DNA from: Pteria penguin
Lineage: Eukaryota; Mollusca; Bivalvia; Pterioida; Pteriidae
NCBI GenBank assembly: GCA_035048485.1
Contig: CM068592.1
Span: 39,704,545-39,768,544, forward strand
Reading direction: 5' to 3'
Length of the DNA stretch: 64,000 bases
The notes beneath the pieces were generated by a model. That model saw nothing but the letters and a program-made list of their open reading frames with translations. It was not told the origin of the DNA and ran no database searches. A program made the translations under genes and the position numbers. This document shows, one piece after another, positions 1 to 11,311 of this stretch (position 1 is its first letter; each line of letters begins with the position of its first letter).

Positions 1-16
1 AGAGAATTACAAATCA

Positions 17-200
17 TCATGCGCGGATCCAGAAATTTTTGTCAGAGGGGGTCCAACCAAAAAATGTAATTTTTTCTCTTAGACGAGGGGGGTCCCAACC
101 CCCAAAATGCCCAAATATTACCTTCATTTGGTAAAATTTTCGGATGCCAGGGGAGTCCAGACCCCGGTGCCCCCCCCCCACCCTCTGTATCTGCGCATGA
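17..200. mobile_element. Short TIR element (MITE-like)
   Basis: Seventeen-base ends (17-33 and 184-200) are inverted copies of each other at 15 of 17 positions; the left end reads TCATGCGCGGATCCAGA. The interior is rich in G and C runs and has no coding capacity, so any mobility would need a transposase from elsewhere. An open frame crossing it on the minus strand is a by-product. No target duplication is obvious. The family is not identified. Confidence 0.5.
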
Positions 201-579
201 TCATACTCTCTCACTTTCTCACTTTATTTATTTATTTTTTGTTTGCTCTTTATTTATTTATTTTTCTTGTGAGGGACGTCCCTCAGACACCCCCCCCCCC
301 TGAATTCGCCACTCACACATGGTTTGCATGTCTCCGTTTCCAGGTAACAGGAACTGATCAGTATCCTGTGTGATATTTTACGGCATGATTCAGTTCTAGA
401 TACTAACTATAATTGATAGTTTATCACTGATTTATTACATTAACGTCAACTTCTTAATGGAAATGTGATCATGAAGGTTTTCCTAATTCCTGATCAATGT
501 CTATCGTTTCCTGGATGTTGGACTACTTCCTAGTGATATGAAGTATTTCGGAAATGCATTAATATTCATTTATCCCTCC
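201..579. other. Unassigned AT-rich sequence
   Basis: Holds T-rich TTTA-type simple sequence, a small palindrome GAGGGACGTCCCTC near 273 and a C run near 290. No gene, RNA or element is recognised. Confidence 0.6.
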
Positions 580-1420
580 GCATGGCCGAGTAGAGAGTAT
601 ACGTTTATATCTGTTGGTAATTCCAAGTAGTGCATATACACTGGTCCCTCCGAGAGACGCCAAGTAGAGGTTATACATTGGTCCCTCCGTGAGTCGCCAA
701 GTAGAGGTTATACATTGGTCCCTCCGCGAGTCGCCAAATAGAGGTTATACATTGGTCCCTCCGCGAGTCGCCATGTAGAGGTTATACATTGGTCCCTTCG
801 TGAGACACCAAGTATTGCATATACATTGGTCCCTCAGTTTGACCGAGTACTGAGTATACATTGATCTCTTATTGTGGTCAAGCAATGAGTATTCATTGAT
901 ACCTCAGTGTGACCGAGTAGTACTTATACATTGACCCCTTAGTGTGGTCAAGCAATGAGTATTCATTGATAACTCGGTATGTCCGAGTAGTACGTATACA
1001 TTGACCCCTCAGTGTGACCGAGTAGTGAGTATACATTGATAAGTCGGTGTGGTCGAGTAGTGAGTATTCATTGATTCCTTAGTGTGGTCAAGCAATGAGT
1101 ATTCATTGAAAACTCGGTGTGACCGAGAAATGAGTGTACATTGACCCCTCAGTGTGACCGAGTAGTGAATATACATTGACCCCTCTGTGTGACCGAGTAC
1201 TGAGTATACATTTCTCCCTCAGTGTGGTCGAGTAGTGAGTATTTATTGACCCCTCAGTGTGACCGAGTACTAAGTATACATTTATCCCTTAGTGTGGTCG
1301 AGTAGTGAATATTCATTGACCCCGTTAGTGTGACCGAGTAGTGAATATTCATTGATCCCACACTATCATTGAATAGTGAGTATACATTGATACCTCAGTG
1401 TGACCGAATAATGAGTTTAC
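580..1420. repeat. Minisatellite, 35-37 bp unit
   Basis: The first units (about 640-830) are 37 bp, of the form GTCCCTCCGYGAGTCGCC followed by AAGTAGAGGTTATACATTG. From about 830 they become a diverged 35-bp form built on CCCCTCAGTGTGACCGAG and TAGTGAGTATACATTG. The gradient between two related unit types along one array indicates local expansion. A stray unit-like stretch (AGTAGTGAGTATTCAATTA, about 1744-1762) lies beyond the TIR element at 1421-1656, so the array was probably longer before that insertion. No stable reading frame. Confidence 0.85.
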
Positions 1421-1656
1421 ATTCTAATGCATTTTGTTTGTTAAACGCGATCTCATTGGCTGTCCGATTCAAAAACTAAAAGGGTATCCAAGATACCTCT
1501 GCAGGGTTTTTTATGACGTCATGATACCGTGCAGTTTCTGATTTGGGACGTCGCGATACCCTAGAGTTTTTGATATGACTGTGATTAGCAACTTGGCATA
1601 GAAAACCATAACTCTGTGCCTCTAGTTGTAATTATTTTTGTCAAATGCATTAGAAT
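1421..1656. mobile_element. TIR element inserted in minisatellite (MITE-like)
   Basis: The left end ATTCTAATGCATTT and the right end (AAATGCATTAGAAT read inward) are inverted copies bounding 236 bp. The interior contains ATTGGCTG and GACGTCATGATACC and has no coding capacity. Minisatellite-like sequence occurs on both sides, consistent with insertion into the array. Superfamily unknown; no clear target duplication. Confidence 0.55.
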
Positions 1657-2216
1657 GGGGTTACCATGCTTGTGTTTACAAAAACTGACAGGATATCGGC
1701 GAATACCTTGACAGAAATTGAGTTTTACCGCGAGGCGTTACCCAGTAGTGAGTATTCAATTATCCCACCTCAGGCAAAAATCTCGAAATCTGACTGGTTA
1801 AGAAGATCCAAACGACTACCCATTCCGCATCAACCATATATTATTTTAAAATACCCCCTCCGCCGAATATACCTTTGATATACCTCGCCTCGATTGGGTG
1901 ACGACATTTTATCGCCAGACGAGAGTAAACAATATGGCGGAGGGATGGTTTGTAATGGAAGTGAGGTTGAAATAAACAGAATTCGAACGCAACTCAACTC
2001 GAACACCATTAAGATCAGCAAAAAGGCAGCGGGGATATTACGAAAACATTGATATAAATTCAAAAAGGCCTCAAGTGAAATAAGTAAGTTATACATTGTA
2101 TGAAAAGGGAGGATACGAAAATACTGAGTGCATGAAAAAAAATTGTATTGGGTGAAAAAGGCCTATGGTGGGATATATTCGTTATACAGTGTTTTTCAGG
2201 GGATATACGAAAATAT
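1657..2216. other. Unassigned sequence with decayed repeat units
   Basis: Contains a residual unit of the preceding minisatellite near 1744 and a 70-codon open frame at 1666-1878 with no recognisable domain. Around 2116-2156 there is a degraded relative of the left arm of the adjacent hairpin (GCATGAAAAAAAATTGTATT). No gene is supported. Confidence 0.5.
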
Positions 2217-2289
2217 ATTGGGTCCATGAAAAAAGTTGTATTGGGCTCGGTTTAGCCTCGCCCATTACCACTTTCTTCATGGACCCAAT
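2217..2289. repeat. 73-bp near-perfect palindrome (fold-back element)
   Basis: Two arms of about 30 bp, starting ATTGGGTCCATGAAAAAAG and ending CTTTCTTCATGGACCCAAT, are almost exact inverted copies around a short GC-richer loop (CTCGGTTTAGCCTC). A single strand would fold into a long hairpin. It may be a minimal fold-back transposon or the joined ends of a larger TIR element. It has no coding capacity. Confidence 0.75.
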
Positions 2290-2334
2290 ATTTTTTCGTC
2301 AATGTAGTAAGTATTCATCGTTCCCTCTTTGTAT

Positions 2335-3535
2335 AGTTCCCCATCTGACAGAGGTTAGAGAGTACCTGGCAGAGATAAGTGAGTACCACTGACAAAGATG
2401 AGAGGGTATCAGAGTGTACTGACAGAAGTGAGAGAGTACACCTGACAGAGATGAGAGAGTACCACAAAGGTAAGAGAATATCACCTGACAGATAAAGAGT
2501 ACCACCTGACAGAGATGAGAGTACACATGACAGAGATGAGAGAGTACCGTCTGATTGCGAGTGTACAATCTGACAGAGATGAAAGAGTACGACCTGACAG
2601 AGATGATAGGGTATCACCTGACAGATATGAGAGGGTACCACCTGACAGGGGTGCCAGTGTACAATTTGACAGAGATGAGAAAGTATCACCTGACAGGGAT
2701 GAGAGACTGCCGCTTGACAGAGAGGAGAATGTACCACCTGACAGAGACGAGAGGGCACTACCTGACCGACATCAGAGGGTACCACCTGACAGAGAGGAGA
2801 ATGTACCACCTGACAGAGACGAGAGGGCATTACCTGACAGAGATGAGAGTGTACAACATGACAGAGATGAGAGGATATCACCTGACAGATAAAGAGTACC
2901 ACCAGAGGGTACTACCTGGCAGAGAGGAGAGAGTACCCCCTGACAGATAAAGAGTACCACCAGACAAAGATGAGGAGGCGCCACTTGACAGAAATGAGGA
3001 CGCCACCTGACAGAGAAGAGAGAAAACCACCTGACAGGGGTGAGAAAGTACCACCTTACAGATAAAAAGTACCACCTGAATAAGGTAAGAAGTTATTACT
3101 TGACAGGGATGAGTATTACCTGAGAAGGGTTAGTATGATATGATAGACGTTAGAATACCACCTGACTGAGATAAAAGAATAGAAATACCCATCCGACAGA
3201 TACAAAAGACATAACACCTGACCGAGATAAAACAAAAAAGAAAAAAAAAGAAAAATCCATCCGACAGAAACAAAACATATACCACCTGACCAAGATAAAA
3301 GAATAGAAAAACCCACCCGACAGATATAAAAGAGTATCATCACCTGACAGAGATGAGCTAAAACAACTTACAGAGATAAGAGAGTACCAAACGACAGAGA
3401 TAACTCATACCACCTGAAAACGATTAGAGAATCCCACATGACAAAGATTTGGAGAGTACCACCTGATAGAGATGCGAGTACCATCTGACAGAAATATGAG
3501 AGTACCACCTTACAGATAAGAGAGTGTTATCTGGG
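2335..3535. repeat. Minisatellite, about 24 bp unit (AGAGTACCACCTGACAGAGATGAG)
   Basis: The unit reads AGAGTACCACCTGACAGA then GATGAG, with frequent length variants. Order is good at about 2400-3060 and looser at 3060-3535. Because 24 is a multiple of three, several repetitive open frames arise on both strands (for example 2315-2902 minus and 2515-2892 plus). They overlap each other in different frames, have low-complexity periodic translations and are not credible genes. Confidence 0.9.
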
Positions 3536-3722
3536 GCCAATTGTTCGAAACTTTTACCACTGGTCAAGCTAACCAATGGTTAAATTTTATCTGACTATAT
3601 TTTTGAAATGAGAACAGACTGTGTACTGATTTGTAGCATACGAAACACGCTATGTTGAGTAATTAAAATTTTTATACAAAAATATTGTAAAATAAATTTA
3701 TTGTCTCTAAAACGTTAATTAC
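3536..3722. other. Spacer between two related minisatellites
   Basis: Non-repetitive AT-rich sequence separating the 24-bp array from the 44-bp array, which share the ACCACCTGACA core. It is probably an insertion or an older flank. Nothing recognised. Confidence 0.5.
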
Positions 3723-4700
3723 TGGCCCCTGACAAATAAAAAAGTACCATCTGACTGAGATGAGAGAATACCACCCGACAAAGATATCAGAGTGCCACAT
3801 GACAGATGAGAGAGTACCACCTGAAAGATATGAGAGTACCACATGACAGATGAGAGAGTACCACCTGACAAAGATATGAGAGTACCACATGACAGATGAG
3901 AGAGTACCACCTGACAAAAATATGAGAGTACCACATGACAGATGAGAGAGTACCACCTGACAAAAATATGAGAGTACCACATGGCAGATGAGAGAGTACC
4001 ACCTGACAAAAATATGAGAGTACCACATGACAGATGAGAGAGTACCACCTGACAAAGATATGAGAGTACCACATGACAGATGAGAGAGTACCACCTGAAT
4101 ATATGAGAGTACCACATGACAGATGAGAGAGTACCACCTGACAAAAATATGAGAGTACCACATGGCAGATGAGAGAGTACCACCTGACAAAAATATGAGA
4201 GTACCACATGACAGATGAGAGAGTACCACCTGACAGAAATGAGAGTACCACATGACAGATGAGAGAGTACCACCTGACAAAAATATGAGAGTACCACATG
4301 ACAGATAAGAGAGTACCACCTGACAAAGATATGAGAGTACCACATGACAGATGAGAGAGTACCACCTGAATATATGAGAGTACCACATGACAGATGAGAG
4401 AGTGCCACCTGACAGAAATGAGAGTACCACATGACAGATGAGAGAGTACCACCTGACAAAGATATGAGAGTACCACATGGCAGATGAGAGATTACCACCT
4501 GACAAAGATATGAGAGTACCACATGACAGATGAGAGAGTACCACATGAGCGAAATAAGACTACCCCATGCCAGAAATGAGAGAGTACCACCTGACAAAGA
4601 TATGAGAGTACCACTTGACAGATGAGAGAGTACCACCTGACAAAAATATGAGAGTACCACCTGACAGATGAGAGAGTACCACCTGACAGAGAGAAGAGGA
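3723..4700. repeat. Minisatellite, 44-bp dimeric unit
   Basis: Two alternating half-units make a 44-bp dimer: AGAGTACCACCTGACAAA with GATATG, then AGAGTACCACATGACAGATG. Both halves resemble the 24-bp unit upstream, so this array looks like a dimer derived from that family and then amplified as a pair. Open frames of 229-349 codons on the minus strand (within 3672-4768) run through the array in different frames and are repeat artefacts. Confidence 0.9.
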
Positions 4701-4879
4701 TGTTTTGATTTTGAGTGCGATAATTTAGACCATTCACTTTCTGAAAGTACGAGAAAAAGAGACGACATAAAAGGTTGATATAAATGGATATTGACTGCCT
4801 AATGGCGTCCGTCTAACGAAATGGAAAACATTTATATCAGCACTTATTTGACAGTTGTTCTTCTGTCGTTATTAATATT

Positions 4880-6150
4880 AACACAGCACATCATACTTAT
4901 CATGTATTTTTATGTATGACAGCACATCATACTTTTCATCTTTTCATGCATTTAACACAGCGCATCATACATATTATGTATTTAACACACGGCATCAAAG
5001 CCGGCGTGGCCTAGTGGTTTCGCGTCGGACTCCTGATCGGGAGGCCGGGGTTCGAGTCCCGCTCTGGTCATGCCGGTGTCCTGTCTTTCGGGTGAGACAG
5101 TAAAAACCGAGGCCCCGTGTCGTGGTATGCATGGCACCTTAAAGATCCCTCACTGCTTCGGGTGGGTCCGTTGCAAAGGTCAAAATTTGTATGCCCCGCA
5201 TCAGGCAGATGCCGTCACCATATACGTGAAATATTCGTGGTGTGACGTAAAACAAAAACATCAATCACACGGCATCATACATATTATGTATTCATTATGT
5301 ATTTAAGACACGGCATCATACATATTATGTATTCATTATGTATTTTAGACATCGCATCATACACATTATGTATTTAACACAGCGCATCATACATATTATG
5401 TATTTAACACACGGCATCATACACATTATGTATTTAACACAGCGCATCATACATATTATGTATTTAACACAACGCATCATACATATTATGTATTTAACAC
5501 AGCGCATCATACATATTATGTATTTAACACACGGCATCATACATATCATGTATTTAACACATCGCATCATACATATTATGTATTTAACACAACGCATCAT
5601 ACATATTATGTATTTAACACAGCGCATCATACATATTATGTATTTAACACACGGCATCATACATATCATGTATTTAACACATCGCATCATACATATTATG
5701 TATTTAACACAGCGCATCATACATATTATGTATTTAACACAGCGCATCATACATATTATGTATTCATTATGTATTTAAGACATCGCATCATACATATTAT
5801 GTATTTAACACAGCGCATCATACCCCCGGTACATATTATGTATTTATTATGTATTTAACACAGCACATCATACCCCCGGTACATATTATGTATTTATTAT
5901 GTATTAACAAAGCGCATCATACATATTATGTATTTATTATGTATTTAACACACGGCATCATACATATTATGTATTTATTATGTATTTAACACACGGCATT
6001 ATACATATTATGTATTTATTATGTATTTAACACACGGCATCATACATATTATTAAGTATTTATTATGTATTTAACACATGGCATCATACATATTATTAAG
6101 TATTTATTATATATCACAGCACATCACACTTATTATGTATTTCGCTCAAA
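4880..6150. repeat. Minisatellite, 30-bp unit, split by a SINE
   Basis: The regular unit (5370-5760) is ACAGCGCATCATACATATT then ATGTATTTAAC, 30 bp. Longer variants with an extra TATTATGTATT or a CCCCCGGTAC insert occur at 5760-6120. The SINE at 4998-5265 lies inside the array. Frames of 141-146 codons on opposite strands over 5325-5778 are both products of the 30-bp period. Confidence 0.9.
4998..5265 (+). mobile_element. tRNA-derived SINE, copy 1, intact
   Basis: The tRNA-like head carries a perfect RNA polymerase III A box (TGGCCTAGTGG, 5007-5017) and B box (GGTTCGAGTCC, 5049-5059), the internal promoter expected of a SINE. The body (TAAAGATCCCTCACTGCTTC, GCATCAGGCAGATGCCGTCA) is shared with the copies at 7.8 and 11.3 kb. 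The 3' end is TGACGTAAAACAAAAACATC with a short ATCA tail. A 12-bp target duplication, CACACGGCATCA, flanks it (4986-4997 and 5266-5277) and is also a unit of the host minisatellite. Mobilisation would depend on a LINE partner; none is in the window. The body type is one I associate with bivalves. Confidence 0.9.
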
Positions 6151-6465
6151 ATGCAGTAGTTGAACTCGATGCTTTACGCATGCAATGTAGTACTTTTTTC
6201 AGTTATGTATTTTTAAGCAACAAAATTGTACAGGTTTTAAGGAATGACTTTTAGATAACTTTTGCTTTGATGTTAATGAGCGTGTTGCCATTATAAAAGT
6301 ACTGACCGTTTATCAGCAGCTTGGATATGATTCTAATAGGACATCCAGGGGCATCAATACCATTACATTGGAATTGTAGATTATTACATTCTAATAAAAT
6401 ATTATATACAGTTTATTATTTTCAAAAATTATAGAGCAGACTAAATGTACTGAAGATAGACGTAG
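6151..6465. other. Unassigned AT-rich sequence
   Basis: No repeat, open frame or RNA recognised. Confidence 0.5.
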
Positions 6466-6705
6466 ACCCAACCTAGTCGACATTCATGTTGTCTACACCC
6501 GGCATGAAAACATCAAGTTGCCTGTGTTGTCCACAATTAACATGAAGACATTGACATGTGTGCCATCAATATCTGATACAGAAACGTTGACATTCATGTT
6601 GTCCACACCTGGCATGAAGACGTTAAAATATATGTTGTCTACACATGACACGAGGACGTAAACTTGCGTGCGTTGTCCACATCTAATATGAAGTCAATGA
6701 CATGT
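6466..6705. repeat. Degenerate tandem repeat, about 41 bp
   Basis: Recurring phrases CATGTTGTCTACACCCGGCA, TGTTGTCCACAATTAACATG and TGTTGTCCACACCTGGCATG, followed by GAAGACRTTGACATG, are spaced about 35-45 bp apart. Units are strongly diverged, so the array is old. Confidence 0.6.
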
Positions 6706-6706
6706 A

Positions 6707-7643
6707 CAGTCAAACTTCGATATCTCGAAGTCTGAGGGACCATGGAAAATACTTCGAGATATCCGTAGTTCGAGATATCCAATTTCGAGATTAGGATCAC
6801 AAATTTTGAACCGGTATATTTGACACGTATGATTATTGTAGTACGTGATGTATTTATCATAAAGTATGCATTAATGTAGATAGTTACAAAATAATTAATC
6901 TAATTCTCATCATATCTTTTATTTATGAATATATACACATATATATATATATATATGGGTGGGTGTGTTAATGAGGGTACTCGGACTACTACACCAATAT
7001 TATTTTACATGACATAATGTGTAGAGCGTTTATGTTTCTGTCAGTAATACTTTAACATAACAAAGGGTTGATCTCCTTCTATCTGCTTGTAGCGTGTTGT
7101 TTAGTCCCATGCACTAGGGACCTAGAGACGGATACCTAATCGCAGTTGCTTAGCAGCCCTTGAAGTAACAATTATATCACTTATCTGTCTTAACAATGAC
7201 AAAAATAGCTCTTTAGATGTATTAAAGAATGGAAAATGCCTTAAATATCTTATGTTTTCAACAGTGAACAAGATGATTGAAATAATTGGAATTGATTGTA
7301 TGCAATTGATAGCATAATGAAATCGCCATGTGTTACTGAGGCAAATTACATAAAGTAATATTGATTCTGTTACATGATAAAACGCCCTACGTTGATAACA
7401 CAAAAGTTATATCTCAGGAAAAGTAACGATAAACTCCATGTAGTCCAACTATTATGCAAACGTGCTCACCTTTCACAACGTATGTTTGGTTTTATGACAC
7501 GTTCGTAGATTTATACAAAACAAACTAACACCGTTATGAACGGATTATCCTTTATATTTACTGTGCATGATGATTGTTTGTAAAATGCAGATACAGTCCC
7601 AGGATTTGACATTTTAACAACCTGGGACACAAACGTCTGACTG
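6707..7643. mobile_element. Possible pogo/Tc1-like non-autonomous element
   Basis: The left end, after a TA, begins CAGTCAAACTTCGATATCTC. The right end before a TA reads inward as CAGTCAGACGTTTG, about 10 of 13 matching. Next to the left end are several inverted TTCGAGATATC blocks (6712-6795), a pattern I associate with pogo/Tigger-type ends. The interior has no transposase-like frame; a 93-codon frame at 7122-7403 (minus) has no recognisable domain. The pairing of the two ends is tentative. Confidence 0.25.
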
Positions 7644-7822
7644 TATTTTGTGAAGAGGAAAGGTGGGTGGCGGAGCGCGGGGTTGGGGGGTATTACATTT
7701 TAATGAGACCCACACAACCATATTGTTTTTGAATTGTTGATCACTACTACTGAAGTTATATAAAGAAATAGCCAGAAACAATGATGAAATAAAAAAAAAA
7801 GAAAGAAAGAAGACGGTGAAGA

Positions 7823-8099
7823 TTGATTGATTGATTATTGTTTTACGTCACTCCACGATTATTTCACGTATATGGTGACGGCATCTGCCTGATGCATCGC
7901 ATAGAATTTTTTACCTTTGCAATGGATCTACCCGAAGCAGTGAGGGATCTTTTACGTGCCACGCCTACCGTGACACGAGACCTCGTTTTTCATTGTCTCA
8001 TTCAAAAGACAGAACATCGGTGTGTCCACGGTGGGAGACGAACCCGGGACCTTCCTGGCACAAACCGAGCAACTCATCCACTGGGCCACACCGGCTTCT
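7823..8099 (-). mobile_element. tRNA-derived SINE, copy 2, intact
   Basis: Minus-strand copy of the same family. Its A box is perfect (TGGCCCAGTGG, 8078-8088) and its B box has one mismatch (GGTTCGTCTCC, 8034-8044). The body keeps AAAGATCCCTCACTGCTTCG and GCATCAGGCAGATGCCGTCA. The 3' end carries an (ATCA)n tail, seen on the plus strand as TTGATTGATTGATT. A 13-bp target duplication AAGACGGTGAAGA flanks it at 7810-7822 and 8100-8112, which proves retroposition. The 87-codon plus-strand frame at 7838-8101 is an antisense by-product. Confidence 0.92.
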
Positions 8100-8112
8100 A
8101 AGACGGTGAAGA

Positions 8113-8289
8113 AAGTAAACCAATACAATTATTTCAAGAACTATGGACATAATGGATCATTCTCCAAGTAAATCTATAGCATCCCTTGTAGGATGTCATC
8201 ATGGTCCATTTACGAGGTAAAGAGATACATAGTCAGACGTAATATAGAACAGTAGACCCTAAAGCAGTCCTCTAGCAAGGTGAAGTGAT
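8113..8289. other. Unassigned sequence
   Basis: Short stretch between the SINE and the 58-bp array. Nothing recognised. Confidence 0.5.
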
Positions 8290-9925
8290 GCGTGCTCACC
8301 ATTTATTTCCATTGTAACCCCTGTTTTATATAATTATGTGTTGACTTCCTATGTCGTATACTGCAATCATTGTAAACCTTGTATTATATGATTATGTGTT
8401 GATCACTCATGCCTTATTCTACATCCATTATGACCCCTGTATTATATGACTATGTGTTAATTACCCATGTCTTATTCTACATCCATTGTGACCCCTGTAT
8501 TATATGACTATGTGTTAATTACCCATGTCTTATTCTACATCCATTATGACCCCTGTATTATATGACCATGTGTTAATTACTCATGTCTTATTCTACATCC
8601 ATTGTGACTCCTATATTATATGACTATATGTTGACTACCCATGTCTTATTCTACATCCATTGTGACCCCTATATTATATGAATATGTGTTAATTACCCAT
8701 GTCTTATACTAAATCCACTGTGACCCCTGTATTATATGACTATGTGTTAATTACCCATGTCTTATTCTACATCCATTGTGGCCCCTGTACTATTTGACTA
8801 TCTGTTGACTACCATGTCTTATTCTACATCCATTGTGACCTCTGTATTATATGACTTTGTGTTGACTACCCATGTCTTATACTAAATCCACTGTGACCCC
8901 TGTATTATATGACTATGTGTTGACTACCCATGTCTTATTCTACATCCATTGTGACCCATGAATTATATGACTATGTGTTGACTACCCATGTCTTATTCTA
9001 CATCCATTGTGACCCCTGTATTATATGACTATGTGTTGACTACCCATGTCTTATTCTACATCCATTGTGATCCCTGAATTATATGACTATGTGTTGACTA
9101 CCCATGTCTTATACTAAATCCACTGTGACCCATATATTATATGACTACATGTGTTGACTACCCATGTCGTAAACTAGATCCACTGTATCCCTGTATTATA
9201 TGACTATGTGTTGATTACCCATGCCGTAAACTAGATCCATTGTGACCCCTGTATTATATGACTACATGTGTTGACTACCCAAGTCGTAAACTACATCCAT
9301 TGTGACTCCTATATTATATGACTATGTGTTGACTACCCATGTCTTATACTAAATCCACTGTGACCCCTATATTATATGACTATGTGTTAATTACCCATGT
9401 CTTATTTTACATCCATTGTGGCCCCTGTACTATTTGATTATCTGTTGACTACCATGTCGTTAACTACATCCATTGTGACCCCTGTATTATATGACTATGT
9501 GTTGACTACCAATGTCGTAAACTACATCCATTGTGACCCCTGTATTATATGACTATGCGTTGACTACCCATGTCGTAAACTAGATCCATTTTGACCCCTG
9601 TATTATATGACTATGCGTTGACTACCCATGTCGTATACAACATTCATTGTAACCCTTGTACTATATGACTAAGCGTTAACCACTCATGTCTTATACTAAA
9701 TCCATTGTGACCCCTGTTTTATACAGGTATGACTACATGTGTTGACTACCCATGTCGTAAACTACATCCACTGTGACCCCTGTAATTTATGACTATGTGA
9801 TGAATACCCATGTCGTAAACTAGGTCCACTGTGACCCCTGTATTATATGACTGTGTTGACTAACGATGTGGTATACTAAATCCACTAGTGACTCTGTTGT
9901 ACATAACTATGTGTTGATCATTACC
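8290..9925. repeat. Minisatellite, 58-bp unit
   Basis: The unit is CCATTGTGACCCCTGTATTA, then TATGACTATGTGTTGACTAC, then CCATGTCTTATTCTACAT. About 27 units. Variants alternate between TTGACTACC and TTAATTACC, and between TCTTATTCTACAT, TCGTAAACTAGAT and TCTTATACTAAAT, giving recognisable subtypes along the array. No open frame of note. Confidence 0.92.
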
Positions 9926-10004
9926 GCCTGTTGCCTTCTCTAAAATAGAGTCTGCTTTGTGGTTCAGTTAGATCATTACGGCGTCTCTTAATTTATCTGG
10001 GAGA

Positions 10005-10880
10005 GAGATCGTCATGTCGTTTAGTCAGATCATTACTGCTTGTCCTATCGAGTACATTCTGCCATGTCGTTCAGTCAGATCATTGCCGTTTGTCCTATCG
10101 TTTCTGGAGTACAACATGCCATGTCGTTCAGTCAGATCATTATTGCTTGTCTTATCTTTTCTGGAGTACAGTCTGCCATGTCGTTCAGTCAGATCATTAC
10201 TGCTTGTCCTATCTTTTCTAGAGTACAGTCTGTCATGTCGTTCAGTCAGATCATTACGGCTTGTCTTTCTTTACTAGAGTACAGTCCGTCATGTCATTCA
10301 GTCAGAACATTACTGCTTGTCCTATCTTTTCTGGAGTACAGTCTGTCATGTCATTCAGTCAGACCATTACTGCTTGTCCTATCTTTTCTGGAGTACAGTC
10401 TGTCATGTCATTCAGTCAGACCATTACTGCTTGTCCTATCTTTTCTGGAGTACAGTCTGTCATGTCGTTCTATCAGATCATTACTGCTTATCTTTCTTTA
10501 CTGGAGTAGAGTCCGTCATCATTACTGCTTGTCTTATTTTTTTTCTGGAGTATTGTCTGCCATGTCGTTCAGTCAGATCATTACTGCTTGCCTTATCTTT
10601 TCTGAAGTACAATCTGCCATGTCGTTCAGTCAGATCTTTGCCTTTTGTCCTATCGTTTCTAAAGTACAACATGCCATGTCGTTCAGTCGGATCATTATTG
10701 CTTGTCTTATCTTTTCTGGAGTGCAGTCTGCCATGTCATTCAGTCAGACCATTGCCGTTTGTCTTATCTTTTCTGGAGTACAGTCTGCCATGTCATTCAG
10801 TCAGATCATTACAATTTGTCTTATCTTTTCCGGAGTAGAATGTGTCCTGTTGTTCAGTTAGGTACATTATCGCCTCTCTT
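10005..10880. repeat. Minisatellite, 57-bp unit
   Basis: The unit is CATGTCGTTCAGTCAGATCA, then TTACTGCTTGTCCTATCTTT, then TCTGGAGTACAGTCTGC. About 15 units. As 57 equals 19 codons, three plus-strand frames stay open (the longest at 10040-10861) and translate as 19-residue repeats. Several frames are open at once, which argues against coding. It directly follows the 58-bp array but shares no obvious sequence with it. Confidence 0.9.
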
Positions 10881-11311
10881 ATCTTTTATAGAGTAGAACC
10901 TGCCGTGTTTAGGAGAGATTTCATTCCCTTAATCATCATTTAGTGCATAAAAATCAATTTAATACACTAAATTTGACGAAAAGCCCTAATACAATTCATC
11001 TGAATAACCGGAAGTCGACTCACTAAATTATTATAGAGAGTTACGAAAACGTAAGTAATTATTGATATAACTGACGTGGCAATATTTTTACGCATGTGCA
11101 TTTCTTTATATCTTCTGAACTGTTAACATACTATTTGCCATTTGGCATATTTAATTGGATGGCAATATATTCTAGGATAAATTGTAAATAGTTTACGAAC
11201 ACAAACACTCATTTTTACACGAATATGTATACTTCAAAGGCCAATTTCTTTAAATAGATCATCATCAATGTTGATCTTACCAAACACTGCTAAGACAATA
11301 GGTATGGCTGT
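10881..11311. other. Unassigned AT-rich sequence
   Basis: Single-copy-looking AT-rich sequence between the 57-bp array and SINE copy 3. No gene or element recognised. Confidence 0.5.

Noticed and set aside
3672..4768. Long minus-strand frames up to 349 codons
   Set aside because: They run through the 44-bp dimer array in overlapping frames with purely periodic translations; nothing non-repetitive is attached.
4998..5075. Functional tRNA gene
   Set aside because: A and B boxes are perfect, but the segment is the head of a SINE with body, tail and target duplication.
5325..5778. 141- and 146-codon frames on opposite strands
   Set aside because: Both arise from the 30-bp tandem unit.
10014..10896. 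273-codon plus-strand frame with 19-residue repeats
   Set aside because: The unit is 57 bp, so all frames tend to stay open; three overlapping frames on the same strand show it is periodicity, not coding.
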